A DNA stretch of 64,000 bases from Paracoccus denitrificans (GTDB lineage Bacteria; Pseudomonadota; Alphaproteobacteria; Rhodobacterales; Rhodobacteraceae), in NCBI GenBank assembly GCA_003240735.1, contig QFNE01000006.1, forward strand, positions 62,001 through 126,000, given 5' to 3'. This document shows, piece by piece, positions 44,855 to 54,301 of the stretch (within the stretch, counting starts at the first letter, position 1; each line of letters starts with the position of its first letter). The notes beneath the pieces are model-generated. The model saw only the letters and a program-made list of their open reading frames with translations. It ran no database searches and was not told the DNA's origin. The translations under genes were made by a program, and so were the position numbers.

Positions 44855-45829
44855 TCAGGTCCTTACAACGTAATCGGAAACGGTGATCTGAGCGGGCAGA
44901 ATCTGACGCTCGGTCAGCCAGTCGGCGGCGCGCTGGAATTCGGCCAGGAACTTGGGATCGTCGGCCTCATAGAACACGTTCTCGCGGTGCAGGCCGATCA
45001 GATGGTCGCGCACAGTGTCGCTGTATTTCCCCTCGGCCTGCGCAATCGCCTCGGATTCGGCGGCGTGATCTGTGATCCACTGGCCTTCGGTCCGATACGC
45101 GTCGATGGTCGCGCGGACCACTGCGGGGTTCTTTTCGGCAAAGTCGCGCGTCGTCACCAGCGACGAATAGTCGATCAGGAAGTCCAGATCGGTCCCTTCG
45201 AAGAAGATGTCCTTGGCGTCGAACTGATCGCGCGCGATGTCCACCGCCGGTGTCCACATCGACCACGCATCGACCTTGCCCTGTCCAAAGGCCGGCGCTG
45301 CGTCTGGCGGGTTCAGATAGACGACGTTCACGTCCTTGCGGGACAGCCCGTTCTTTTCCAGCGCGGCGATCAGCAGAAACTCACCCAGACCAGAACGGTT
45401 AACGGCGATGCTTTTGCCTTTCAGGTCCGCCACGCTGTCGATGCCGCTGTCTTTCTTGACGATGATCGCGGTCGAGCGGGGCTTGTAGACGTTGAACTGG
45501 GTGAAGACGAAGGGCTGCCCTGCAAGTATCGCGGCGAGCGCGGGCGTTGTGCTGCCCCAGAAACCGAAATCGGCGCTGCCACCGGCCACGGCCTGCAACG
45601 ACGGCGCATGGTTGGGAAAGGGGCCGACCCATTCGGTCTTGATGCCTTTTTCGGCAAGCGTCTTTTCAAGGTCGCCGCGTTGCTTGGCAATCAGCGGCAG
45701 GCCGCCGCGACCCCACCCAAGGCGGACGGTGTCGGTCTCGGCCGCGCGCACAATTCGCGGAGCGCCCAGCAGCGATACCGCGCCGATGGCGACTGTGGAT
45801 TGGATCACGCTGCGTCTGGTCAAATTCAT
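44855..45829 (-). CDS. ssuA: Sulfonate/alkanesulfonate-type ABC transporter substrate-binding protein
   Basis: 324 aa from the Met at 45829 (MNLTRRSVIQS), where a twin-arginine-like N terminus and hydrophobic stretch (VAIGAVSLLGAPRIVRA) form the export signal. The mature part VRLGWGRGGLPLIAKQRGDLEKTLAEKG and LQAVAGGSADFGFWGSTTPALAA are SsuA/TauA-type. The gene symbol reflects family; the actual ligand (sulfonate, sulfone or other) is not determined. Confidence 0.85.
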   Translation of the reverse strand: MNLTRRSVIQSTVAIGAVSLLGAPRIVRAAETDTVRLGWGRGGLPLIAKQRGDLEKTLAEKGIKTEWVGPFPNHAPSLQAVAGGSADFGFWGSTTPALAAILAGQPFVFTQFNVYKPRSTAIIVKKDSGIDSVADLKGKSIAVNRSGLGEFLLIAALEKNGLSRKDVNVVYLNPPDAAPAFGQGKVDAWSMWTPAVDIARDQFDAKDIFFEGTDLDFLIDYSSLVTTRDFAEKNPAVVRATIDAYRTEGQWITDHAAESEAIAQAEGKYSDTVRDHLIGLHRENVFYEADDPKFLAEFQRAADWLTERQILPAQITVSDYVVRT

Positions 45830-45903
45830 TTCAGTCTCCGTCAGGGTTGGCTCCGCCATGCGGGCGGGCCCGTTGTTTCAAATCGTGTCGATTGAAGTCA
45901 GGA

Positions 45904-46581
45904 TCAGGCGGCAAGCATGTCCGTTTCGACGCCCAGATCCTTCAGAAGGATGTCGCGCAGGCCGGTGTGGTCAGCGACCTGATACGACGCGGCAATCCGG
46001 CCGTTGCGCATCACCAGAATGCGGTCGGCGATGGCGATGGCTTCGTCCACATCGTGCGTCACCAGCAGAACGCCCGGCTGGTGACGCGCCACCAGTTCGC
46101 GGATCAGCACATGCATCTTGATCCGCGTCAGCGCGTCCAGCGCAGCAAAGGGTTCGTCCAGCAACAGCAGCTTCGGTTCGCGCACCAAGGCGCGTGCCAG
46201 CGCTACCCGTTGTGACTGACCACCGGAGAGATTGCGCGGCCAATCGTTTTCCCGCCCTGCCAATCCCACCTCGCTCAAAGCGGCGATGGCGGCCTGACGA
46301 CCAGCCTCGGTCTCGATCCCAAGGGCCACGTTCTGCCACAATGGCGCCCAAGGCAGCAGGCGGTGTTCCTGGAAGACGACCGCAGGTTTTCCCGGCGCGT
46401 CGATATGGCCCCCGTCGATCGGGTCGAGCCCCGCCAGCGCGCGCAGCAACGTTGTCTTGCCGCAGCCGCTTTCGCCCAGAAGTGCCACGAATTCGCCGGA
46501 CTCGATCTTGAGGTCGAGCCCTTCGATCACGGTGCGGTCGCCGTATTTGCGGCGCAGGCCGCGGACTAGAACAGCGGTCAT
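45904..46581 (-). CDS. ssuB: Sulfonate-type ABC transporter ATP-binding protein
   Basis: 225 aa. Walker A LLGESGCGKTTLLRALAGL, signature LSGGQSQRVALARAL, Walker B LLLLDEPFAALDALT, and switch LLVTHDVDEA. It is short like SsuB. It lies 1 base after the permease gene, in the order ssuC-ssuB-ssuA-monooxygenase. Confidence 0.88.
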   Translation of the reverse strand: MTAVLVRGLRRKYGDRTVIEGLDLKIESGEFVALLGESGCGKTTLLRALAGLDPIDGGHIDAPGKPAVVFQEHRLLPWAPLWQNVALGIETEAGRQAAIAALSEVGLAGRENDWPRNLSGGQSQRVALARALVREPKLLLLDEPFAALDALTRIKMHVLIRELVARHQPGVLLVTHDVDEAIAIADRILVMRNGRIAASYQVADHTGLRDILLKDLGVETDMLAA

Positions 46582-46582
46582 T

Positions 46583-47416
46583 TCAGACCTCCTTCGCGTA
46601 ATTCGGATGCCAGCTCAGCAAGCGGCGTTCCAAGGCCCGGGCCAGACTGTCGGCACCGACACCGATGCCCGCATAGATCAGGATGGTCAGCACGATCACG
46701 TTGGTCTGCAGGAATTCGCGGGCGTCCATCGCCAGAAATCCGATGCCGCGCGTTGTGGCGACGGTTTCGGCGATCACCAGTGCCAGCCAAGCCACGGCGA
46801 GCGCGTAGCGCACACCCGTCAGGACCGACGGCATTGCGCCCGGCAGGATGATGCGACGGATCGTCTGCTGCCACGAAAGGCCGGACACGCGGGCCAGCTC
46901 CAGCAGCTTGGGGTCAACCTGACGGATACCCAGCACGGTGTTCACATAGATCGGGAACATCACCGCAAGCGACACGAGAAAGATCTTACCGCTTTCATCG
47001 ACCCCGAACCAGACGATCACCAAGGGCAGCATGGCCAGAAACGGGATCGCGCGGATCATCTGGATCGACCGGTCAAGTACCGCCTCGGCCAGCCGTGAAA
47101 AACCGACGAGGATGCCGAGGGCAAAGCCGATGGTCCCGCCGATGACGAACCCGACCGCGGCGCGCGCAAGACTGGCCCCCAGATGCTGAAACAGCGATCC
47201 GTTAGCCGCGAGCGTCCAGCCGGTCGCGAAAACACTGCTGGGCGCGGGAAGGATCTGGGGCGAGATCAAGCCGGTTCGCGACGCGACTTCCCAAATCAGC
47301 ACAAACGCCAAAGGCGCGAGCCACGAGATGGCCGTGAATAGCCACGCCGACAACGGCTTTCTGACCCGCCGTTGCACGGGCTTGGCCAGCGTGACGGGGG
47401 CGTCGGTCAACTGCAT
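46583..47416 (-). CDS. ssuC: Sulfonate-type ABC transporter permease
   Basis: 277 aa inner-membrane permease with about six hydrophobic segments. The EAA loop is LLELARVSGLSWQQTIRRIILPGAMPSVLTGVR. The ATG at 47416 is preferred over an upstream TTG. It is the first gene of the six-gene organosulfur operon that runs to the rhodanese gene at 40725. Confidence 0.88.
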   Translation of the reverse strand: MQLTDAPVTLAKPVQRRVRKPLSAWLFTAISWLAPLAFVLIWEVASRTGLISPQILPAPSSVFATGWTLAANGSLFQHLGASLARAAVGFVIGGTIGFALGILVGFSRLAEAVLDRSIQMIRAIPFLAMLPLVIVWFGVDESGKIFLVSLAVMFPIYVNTVLGIRQVDPKLLELARVSGLSWQQTIRRIILPGAMPSVLTGVRYALAVAWLALVIAETVATTRGIGFLAMDAREFLQTNVIVLTILIYAGIGVGADSLARALERRLLSWHPNYAKEV

Positions 47417-47784
47417 CGTCAAGTGATCACTTCCTTCTGCTTGGTCGGCGAATGGTTACACGACCGACCATGTCGTCATTTAGGAGAGCAGAGATTTCCG
47501 CGCTTGGCGATTCTGAATCCATCTAACTTTAGAGAATGAATTTCTTCGATCAAATGCACGACTGGTGAAACTGTTCTACTCATGACCCTCACGAAAGGCA
47601 GAAACGGGAAGACGTTCCGACTCGGCAGTCGGATATGGATTGACGGGCGTGACCGAATTGGTTCGGCAGTCTCGTGTGTTGGACCCGGTGTGATCCCTTC
47701 GTGGTTGTACAGTTCACGTTGCGTCCCGCCCTCTAACGCGTCATGACTTATCAAAAGGTCATGCGAGCGGAGGCGGTCAGCATC
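47417..47784. other. Divergent intergenic region between the ssu operon and crtE
   Basis: About 370 bases that must hold the promoters of two divergent operons. No promoter, operator or structured RNA could be identified with confidence. Composition is less GC-rich than the flanking genes. Confidence 0.5.
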
Positions 47785-48720
47785 ATGTACGACGCACAAT
47801 CCCTTCGCGATGCGCAGACGGACTTCGTACGTCAGCTGGATCTGCGCATCGATCATCATTTGTCGCACCTTTCCCCAGCACCGTTCCGGCTGGTCGAGGC
47901 GGCACGCGACGCGATGGCCACCGGCAAGCGGCTCCGGGCGTATCTGTTGCATCTGGTGGCAGGCGATCAGGCCGCCCCCGACGCCGTTCTGGACATGGCG
48001 GTCGCGCTGGAGATGGTCCATACCGCGTCGCTGGTGATCGACGATCTGCCGTCGATGGATAACGCCTCGTTGCGCAGGGGCCGCCCCACGACCCATACCG
48101 TATTCGGCGAGGCGACGGCGATCCTCAGCGCGATTGGCCTTTTGAACCACGCGGTGTCGATAACCAACAGTCTGCCGGGCATCGATGCCGAACGACGCTG
48201 TGCGCTTGTTGCCATTCTGTCAGGCGTCATGGGGTGGCAGGGATTGGTTGCCGGGCAGGAACTGGATCTGAACGGCTTTTCCGCCGGCGATGACGGGGCG
48301 GACGGGCCGTTGGGTCGCGTCACGCGGATCAACGCGCTGAAAACCGGGGCGTTGCTGTGCGCGGCGGTTGAGGCGGGATCGGTCCTGGGGTGCCGGGCGG
48401 ATGGACAGCGCGGTCTGCTTCACCGTTTTGGCGAGCACCTGGGGCAGGCGTTCCAGATTGCCGATGATCTGATCGACATGCTGTCGGACACCGCTACCAC
48501 CGGCAAGGACAGCCATCAGGACGCGGGCAAGGAAACCTACTTGGCCGTCTTCGGTGCTGAAGAGGCGCTGGGCAGATGCCAGTCGCTGCTCGCCTCTGCC
48601 GATGCGGCGCTGGTGGATGCTGGCCTCGATCCCGACCCGTTTCGTGACATGATCGGCGCGATCTTCGACCCGATGCTGGCCCCGGTGCGGCAGGGCGCGG
48701 ATGCCCAAGGGGCTGTCTGA
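47785..48720 (+). CDS. crtE: Geranylgeranyl diphosphate synthase
   Basis: 311 aa. The first Asp-rich motif is VIDDLPSMDNASLRRGRPTTH, the second is QIADDLIDM, both needed for Mg-diphosphate binding. It makes C20 GGPP for carotenoids. It looks closer to the enterobacterial (Pantoea-type) CrtE than to the usual Paracoccus form (for example GMQGLV-like GWQGLVAGQELDL and TGKDSHQDAGKET). The start at 47785 is supported by GGAGG 11 bases upstream; an in-frame ATG at 47743 has no ribosome site. The stop overlaps the crtZ start (TGATG). Confidence 0.92.
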   Translation: MYDAQSLRDAQTDFVRQLDLRIDHHLSHLSPAPFRLVEAARDAMATGKRLRAYLLHLVAGDQAAPDAVLDMAVALEMVHTASLVIDDLPSMDNASLRRGRPTTHTVFGEATAILSAIGLLNHAVSITNSLPGIDAERRCALVAILSGVMGWQGLVAGQELDLNGFSAGDDGADGPLGRVTRINALKTGALLCAAVEAGSVLGCRADGQRGLLHRFGEHLGQAFQIADDLIDMLSDTATTGKDSHQDAGKETYLAVFGAEEALGRCQSLLASADAALVDAGLDPDPFRDMIGAIFDPMLAPVRQGADAQGAV

Positions 48721-49247
48721 TGTCGTGGGTCGCGCCCGTGTTGATCGTCATTCTGACCGTCGCTGCGATGGAGTTCGTGGCTTGGTGGACGCACAAATAC
48801 ATCATGCATGGTTGGGGTTGGGGTTGGCACAAATCGCACCATGAACCGCACGACGGCGGGTTTGAACTGAACGATCTTTATGCCGTTTTCTTTGCCGCCG
48901 CCTCGATCGCGCTGTTCTGGTGGGGGCAGCGGTGGTGGCCCGCGACGTGGCTGGGCGCAGGGATGACGCTTTACGGCATCCTATACTTCATCGCCCATGA
49001 CGGACTGGTCCATAAACGCTGGCCGTTCACCTATATCCCGCGCAAGGGGTATCTGAAGCGGCTGTATCAGGCGCACCGCCTGCATCACGCTGTGGACGGC
49101 AAGGACGGATGCGTCAGCTTTGGCTTCATCTATGCGCCGTCCGTGCCGACGCTGGTCAAGCAGTTGGATGAAAACAAAGCCGCGCGTTCACGGTCTGCTG
49201 AAAAGGCCGGACCGGTCGACGGGCTGGGGCCGCCGCCGCAGGGCTAG
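48720..49247 (+). CDS. crtZ: Beta-carotene 3-hydroxylase
   Basis: 175 aa diiron membrane hydroxylase that converts beta-carotene to zeaxanthin. The four His clusters are HKYIMH, HKSHHEPH, HDGLVHKR and HRLHH, set among hydrophobic segments (VLIVILTVAAMEFVAWW, VFFAAASIALFWW). It is coupled to crtE and converges on crtB. The last 20 codons overlap the end of crtB on the opposite strand by 60 bases. Confidence 0.95.
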   Translation: MSWVAPVLIVILTVAAMEFVAWWTHKYIMHGWGWGWHKSHHEPHDGGFELNDLYAVFFAAASIALFWWGQRWWPATWLGAGMTLYGILYFIAHDGLVHKRWPFTYIPRKGYLKRLYQAHRLHHAVDGKDGCVSFGFIYAPSVPTLVKQLDENKAARSRSAEKAGPVDGLGPPPQG

Positions 49248-50105
49248 GACGGTGCTGCCGGCGGCTTTGGCGGCCAAACGCAGCTTTTCACCTTTTGTCG
49301 TCGACAGCCTGCCGTCCCAGGCCTTGGGGCCGGTCGCCCGCAACTTGACCCCGATCTGGCGATAGATGTTGCGCGCCGCAGCAATCGCAAGTGCGGGGCG
49401 GCGGGGCAGGGCGGCGATGCCGATATCCGCGCTTTGATAATACTGTTCGGCTTCCGTCAGCAGATGCAGGGCAACGCGATGCAGTGCGTCCCGCTGGGAC
49501 GGGTCGTCAGGGTCGATCTGCGCGATACCTTCGGCTGCCAAATGGTTGCGGGGCAGGTAGACCCGCCCGATCCGGGCGTCGTCAATCACGTCACGCGCGA
49601 TGTTGGTCAGCTGGAATGCCAGCCCCAGATCGCTGGCGCGATCCAGCACCGCCTCATCCCGGATGCCCATGATCCGCGCCATCATGACGCCCACGACCCC
49701 CGCCACGTGATAGCAGTAATCCAGAAGGTCGTTCATGTCGTGATAAACCCTTCCGTCCACGTCCATGGCGAACCCGGCCAACAATTCATCGACATGCCGA
49801 TGGGGGATGTCGCGGGCCTGCATCACGCGCGCGAGTCCCGCGTAAACCGGCGCGGACGGCGCGCCGTCCAATGCGCGTTGTGTTTCCGCGCGCAGTTCCG
49901 CCAGACGCGCGGTCGGATCATCGACGGCACGCGCGGCGAAGCCTGCCTGCTGGCCGTCGATCACGTCATCGGCGTGGCGGCACCACGCATACAGCATGAC
50001 GCAATCCTGATACATGTCCGCAGGCAAAAACCGCGCGGCCATGGCAAAGCTCTTTGACCCCACGGCGATGGACTCGCGGGCCGCCTGAAACGTTGTGTCG
50101 GTCAT
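49188..50105 (-). CDS. crtB: Phytoene synthase
   Basis: 305 aa. It joins two GGPP into phytoene. YAWCRHADDVIDG and LGLAFQLTNIARDVIDDA carry the Asp-rich diphosphate sites; GRVYLPRNHLA is also typical. The ATG at 50105 overlaps the crtI stop (ATGA). The 3' end overlaps convergent crtZ by 60 bases. Last gene of crtX-crtY-crtI-crtB. Confidence 0.95.
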   Translation of the reverse strand: MTDTTFQAARESIAVGSKSFAMAARFLPADMYQDCVMLYAWCRHADDVIDGQQAGFAARAVDDPTARLAELRAETQRALDGAPSAPVYAGLARVMQARDIPHRHVDELLAGFAMDVDGRVYHDMNDLLDYCYHVAGVVGVMMARIMGIRDEAVLDRASDLGLAFQLTNIARDVIDDARIGRVYLPRNHLAAEGIAQIDPDDPSQRDALHRVALHLLTEAEQYYQSADIGIAALPRRPALAIAAARNIYRQIGVKLRATGPKAWDGRLSTTKGEKLRLAAKAAGSTVLALRRRPQPVDRSGLFSRP

Positions 50106-51577
50106 CGGCGCTGCCCAATCATAAGGCCCGCCGTCGCCTCGGCCGAGCCGACGACGCCGGGGATGCCTGCGCCGGGATGCGTTCCGGCCCCGACGATGTA
50201 CATATTCGTCAACCTGTCGTCCCGGTTGTGCGGCCGAAACCACGCGCTTTGCGTCAGGATCGGCTCGATCGAGAAGGCAGAGCCCAGATGGGCGTTCAGT
50301 TCGGACCTGAAATCCAGCGGGGTGAAGTGGCGCACCGTCATCAGGTCGCGTCGGAGGTTCGGGATATATTTTGCCTCAAGGTAATCAAGAATGCGGTCGC
50401 GATAGGCGACGGCGTTCGCGTCCCAATCCGGGTCCACTGTGCCCAGATGCGGCACCGGCGCCAGCACGTAATAGGCGCTGCATCCCTCGGGCGCCAACGT
50501 CGGATCGGTCACCGATGGCGCGTGAAGGTAAAGCGAAAAGTCGTCGGCCAGACCGTCGCCCGCAAATATCTGATCGACCAGTTCGCGATACCTTGGCCCG
50601 AACAGAACCATGTGATGTCGCAGGTCGGGACGCACGCCACGTAGCCCAAAATAGATCACGAACAGCGACATCGAATGGCGCTTGGCCGCCAGCTTGTCGC
50701 CCTTGGGATCGCCAAGAAGTGCGCGGTAGGTGTGCACGACGTCGGCGTTGCTGGCGATCATGTCGAAGGGATGCCGCTGTCCGCCAGCGTGAACGGCGGT
50801 CGCGCGGTCGCCCTTGGTCTCGATTTGGTCGACGGGCGTGTTCAGATGCAGCGTACCGCCAAGGCGTTCAAACAGGCGCACCATGCCCGCCACCAATGCG
50901 CCGGTGCCTCCCTTGGCGAACCAGACGCCGCCCTGCCGTTCCAAGGCATGGATCAGCGCATAGATCGACGAGGTCGAAAACGGGTTTCCCCCGACCAGCA
51001 ACGTGTGAAAGCTGAACGCCTGCCGCAACCGTTCGTCCTTGATGCTGCGCGCGACCATCGAATAGACCGACCGCCACGCCTGCAGTCGCGCAAGCTGTGG
51101 CGCCGCGCGGATCATGTCGCTGAAATGCAGAAACGGAACGGTGCCCAGCTTTTCGTATCCTTCGCGATAAACATCGCGGGAATAGGCCAGAAACCGGCGA
51201 TAGCCGTCGACATCGGGTGGGTTGATCTGGGCGATCTGTCGTTCGATCGCGTCCTGATCATCGGCATAATCGAAGACGGTCCCATCCTCCCAGCACAGGC
51301 GATAGAACGGCTCGACCGGTAGCAGCGTGACGTCGTCGGCCATGTCCTGACCGGTCAGCTGCCACAGTTTCTTCAGACAATCGGGGTCGGTGATGACGGT
51401 CGGGCCGGCATCGAAGGTGAAACCGTCATCCTCATACACATAGGCCCGCCCGCCCGGTTTGTCGCGTTTTTCAAAGATCGTTGTGGCGATGCCCGCACTT
51501 TGCAGGCGAATGGCCAGCGCAAGCCCCCCCAGCCCGGCACCGATGACGGCGGCCGTCTTGCCAGTCGTTTGAGTCAT
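50102..51577 (-). CDS. crtI: Phytoene desaturase (lycopene-forming)
   Basis: 491 aa FAD enzyme that carries out the desaturation of phytoene to lycopene. N-terminal AAVIGAGLGGLALAIRLQSAG is the dinucleotide motif, then GGRAYVYEDDGFTFDAGPTVITDP, and the C-terminal bacterial phytoene dehydrogenase signature in NMYIVGAGTHPGAGIPGVVGSA. Starts and stops overlap with crtY and crtB by 4 bases each. Confidence 0.96.
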   Translation of the reverse strand: MTQTTGKTAAVIGAGLGGLALAIRLQSAGIATTIFEKRDKPGGRAYVYEDDGFTFDAGPTVITDPDCLKKLWQLTGQDMADDVTLLPVEPFYRLCWEDGTVFDYADDQDAIERQIAQINPPDVDGYRRFLAYSRDVYREGYEKLGTVPFLHFSDMIRAAPQLARLQAWRSVYSMVARSIKDERLRQAFSFHTLLVGGNPFSTSSIYALIHALERQGGVWFAKGGTGALVAGMVRLFERLGGTLHLNTPVDQIETKGDRATAVHAGGQRHPFDMIASNADVVHTYRALLGDPKGDKLAAKRHSMSLFVIYFGLRGVRPDLRHHMVLFGPRYRELVDQIFAGDGLADDFSLYLHAPSVTDPTLAPEGCSAYYVLAPVPHLGTVDPDWDANAVAYRDRILDYLEAKYIPNLRRDLMTVRHFTPLDFRSELNAHLGSAFSIEPILTQSAWFRPHNRDDRLTNMYIVGAGTHPGAGIPGVVGSAEATAGLMIGQRR

Positions 51578-52731
51578 AGGGGGCGTTCCTTCAGATTTCC
51601 GGGCAGGCAGCGCAGTGCCTTGTGCACAGGCACGGGCGGGCGCCCCGACAGGACGCGAAGCTTGTCGGCCCACGTGCTTTGCCCTGCATAGAACCGTTCG
51701 ATTAACGGCTCGGGCAGGGTGTAGAAGCGCGCCATGACATGGCGGCGTTCATCTGGCGCGGCGGCCTCAAACAGCATGCGCGCGAGCAGGCGGTAAAAAC
51801 CGTGCGCGGCGGCCTCGGTCAACGACTCGTTGCGGATTGCGGTGTCCAGCGCCTGTGGTCCTTGCCGCCAGTGCGCGGCGATCAGGTCGGCACTGCGAAC
51901 GGCATGGGGCAAGCTGTAGCCTGTGAGCGGGTGAAATCGCATGGCGCGCAGCCCGATGGTGGGGACCCCGGTGGGAATGTCGGCCCAGAACGCCTTGGCG
52001 TCATAGCGCAGGGTGATGGGAAGAACGCCGTGTTCCTCCCGCTCGACACGTTCGATCTGCCAGCCCTGCCGGGTGGCATAATCGGCGATGGCGGCGCGTT
52101 GGCGTTCACCCGAAAGATGCGCCCCGTCGGAATAACAGGTATCTTCAACCAGCACCCGGCGGTCATCAAATGGCAGCAGGTAGTAAAAGCGGTAGCCATC
52201 GTCCTGCGCAACGGTCGCGTCCATGATCACTGGGCGGGACAGTCCGTGGGGGACAGAGAGCAGCAACTCTTGCCCCAGAAACTTCTGAAAGCGCACTTCG
52301 GCCGCGGGATGGGCGCGATAGCCACGCGCATCAATCGCGACCGGCGCCGTAATTCGGGTGCCGTCGGACAGAACCACGGCGTCCGGATCAACGCGCGCAA
52401 CCTTTCCGCGCCTGATCGCCACATTCGGCATCTGTCGGATGACACTTCCAAGGCTGTCCCCGTCAAGCGAAGCATAGCCTGATCGCAACTGCCGGTTTTT
52501 GCCCGGGAACCGAACGTCCTGACCCGGCCATGACGTGCGGATTGCCGGTCCGATCCACACGCGCTGAGCGGGCGTCAGATCATCGTCATGAAACGACCAC
52601 GTGTGGCCAGCCAAGGGTTCCTCTGACGGATCGATCATCAACACCTGCGCATCGGCACCAACGCGCAGCGCGGCAAGCGACGCCGCCAGCCCCGCGCCGG
52701 CAATCACGATGTCAGGCCGATTTTCCGTCAT
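51574..52731 (-). CDS. crtY: Lycopene beta-cyclase
   Basis: 385 aa. DIVIAGAGLAASLAALRVG is the FAD/NAD-binding start, HTWSFHDDDLTP is conserved in CrtY, and IMDATVAQDDGYRFYYLLPF and FHPLTGYSLPHAV follow. It cyclises both ends of lycopene to beta-carotene. An upstream GTG (52746) is an alternative start. Downstream it overlaps crtI (ATGA). Confidence 0.95.
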   Translation of the reverse strand: MTENRPDIVIAGAGLAASLAALRVGADAQVLMIDPSEEPLAGHTWSFHDDDLTPAQRVWIGPAIRTSWPGQDVRFPGKNRQLRSGYASLDGDSLGSVIRQMPNVAIRRGKVARVDPDAVVLSDGTRITAPVAIDARGYRAHPAAEVRFQKFLGQELLLSVPHGLSRPVIMDATVAQDDGYRFYYLLPFDDRRVLVEDTCYSDGAHLSGERQRAAIADYATRQGWQIERVEREEHGVLPITLRYDAKAFWADIPTGVPTIGLRAMRFHPLTGYSLPHAVRSADLIAAHWRQGPQALDTAIRNESLTEAAAHGFYRLLARMLFEAAAPDERRHVMARFYTLPEPLIERFYAGQSTWADKLRVLSGRPPVPVHKALRCLPGNLKERPL

Positions 52732-52757
52732 AATCCGCAAATCCACCGGCCTTGAGG

Positions 52758-54005
52758 TTAGTCCAGACGATGCACTTGATTGGGCCCGGATGAAAGGCCA
52801 AACCCGTGCGGCACTGTGCCCAGCATCCCTTCAACGGCGTCGATGGCGGCTTTGGCTCCGCCCAAACTAGGCGCGTCTGCCGCGAAGCTACTGACTGCGC
52901 TTTGGTATACGGGATCAGTCAGAAGCCGCCGGACAGCCGCCTCGATCTGTGCCGCGCCGCGCTGAAACCGGGTCAGCCGTAGACCGACTCCGTGATGGAC
53001 GATCCGTGCGGCCACGCCGGGCTGGTCGTGTGTCAGTGGCAAAGCCAGCATCGGCACACCCGCCGTCAGACATTCAAGCGCGGTGTTCAGGCCGGCGTGC
53101 GTCACGCACAGATCAGCACGCGCCAACACTGCTCGCTGGGGGACAAAGTGGCGCACCCAGTCGGCGGGAATGTCCCGCGCCTGTTTATCCGTCAGGCATC
53201 CGGCGTGAGAGACCAGAACCTGCGCCCCGGCGCGCCTGCAGGCCACCGAGATGCGCGACAGCAATTCCGCCCGATGACCTTGGAGCGTGCCAAGAGAGGC
53301 ATAGACCAAGGGGCGCGCTGGGTCGGGGACGATATCATTTGGAAAAGGCTGCTCGGACTCGCCCCGCCGAAACGGGCCGATTTCAAAAATGTGCTGGCCG
53401 TTTCGAGGGCGCGGATAATCGAACCCTGGCGCCATCTGCGACAGGGTCAGTCGATCGGAAATGCAGTCCTGCAACGTGCGCTGCGTAAGCCCCCAACGCA
53501 GGGCCCAGCGTCGGATGACGGCCGCGTGGGGCGTCATCATTAAGCCTGCAACCCGCGCGCCACCCGCGTTCCGACGCAGCCCTTCGAGCGACGTGTCATA
53601 GGGCCAACCCAGAAAGGGTAGGGGGATGCCCGGCTCATTCTCCATCGGTACCGCGCAGGCGACGGACGCCAGCGGCAGACGCAGGAAGCGTGCCAACAGA
53701 CCAGCCGCCGGCTCCATCTGGTCACCCAAAATGACGTCGGGTTGAAGGCTGCGAATGACGGCAGGCGCGTCTTGGCAGAACCGGTCGGTTCGCCGCGCTC
53801 CGGTCAAGATTTCGGCGATGAGCTGTTTAGGCTGACGCGCGACGGGCCCACCGGGCAATGTCACCTGCGCCACGTCGCTTTGCAGTTGCACCCCCGGCTC
53901 TGTCACAAATGTGGCCCGGTGACCGCGACGGGTCAGCTCAGCCGCCAGGGCTTCGAACGCACGAAGGTGACTTGGCAAAGGGGGGCAGATCAGGACGGCG
54001 TGCAT
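52758..54005 (-). CDS. crtX: Zeaxanthin glucosyltransferase
   Basis: 415 aa GT1-type glycosyltransferase. The N-terminal HAVLICPPLPSHLRAFEALAAEL and the C-terminal donor motif (FVPQRAVLARADLCVTHAGLNTALECLTAGVPMLALPLTHDQPG) are typical. It caps zeaxanthin hydroxyls with glucose. First gene of the crtXYIB operon. crtX is usual in Pantoea-type clusters, less so in Paracoccus, where ketolase (crtW) is more often described; no crtW is present in the window. Confidence 0.93.
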   Translation of the reverse strand: MHAVLICPPLPSHLRAFEALAAELTRRGHRATFVTEPGVQLQSDVAQVTLPGGPVARQPKQLIAEILTGARRTDRFCQDAPAVIRSLQPDVILGDQMEPAAGLLARFLRLPLASVACAVPMENEPGIPLPFLGWPYDTSLEGLRRNAGGARVAGLMMTPHAAVIRRWALRWGLTQRTLQDCISDRLTLSQMAPGFDYPRPRNGQHIFEIGPFRRGESEQPFPNDIVPDPARPLVYASLGTLQGHRAELLSRISVACRRAGAQVLVSHAGCLTDKQARDIPADWVRHFVPQRAVLARADLCVTHAGLNTALECLTAGVPMLALPLTHDQPGVAARIVHHGVGLRLTRFQRGAAQIEAAVRRLLTDPVYQSAVSSFAADAPSLGGAKAAIDAVEGMLGTVPHGFGLSSGPNQVHRLD

Positions 54006-54301
54006 GCGCCATGAATGGGATCAGACTTCGCGGAAGGCAATCGGAGGTTCGCGGATGCGAAAAGTTTCAGAGGAAAAAGTCAGTCGTGATTGAATGCTTA
54101 TATGCGCCGAAGAGAAATGTGATCAGCGTGATATGGCGGAGAGGGTGGCCGCCCACAACATGTCCACTGGGGTCTACGGAAGTTATATTAATTCTTTTAA
54201 GTCAGTATGTTATAAGGAAACTTGTTCTTGATGTGTCTGTGGTCGTCTGGCATGTTCCACGCGTTTTCTTCAGTTAATCTTCAGTTGAAAGGCACTTTTA
54301 C
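54006..54301. other. Boundary between crt cluster and mobile island
   Basis: About 300 bases with a sharp fall in GC partway through, especially after 54170. It has no convincing gene. It should hold the crtX promoter, the integrase promoter and possibly an attachment site, but I found no tRNA or tRNA 3' end and no clear direct repeat. Confidence 0.5.

Noticed and set aside
47476..48150. Minus-strand open frame overlapping the start of crtE
   Set aside because: Shadow frame of crtE with no recognisable motif.
54120..54170. tRNA-like stretch GGCGGAGAGGGTGGCCGCC near the island boundary
   Set aside because: It cannot be folded into a cloverleaf and has no TPsiC arm, so it was not called a tRNA or attachment site.
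54209..54268. Near-LexA sites before the integrase (GTTC-TTGATGT-GTCT and GTTC-CACGCGT-TTTC)
   Set aside because: Both deviate from GTTC-N7-GTTC in the second half-site, and AT-rich sequence yields such near matches by chance.
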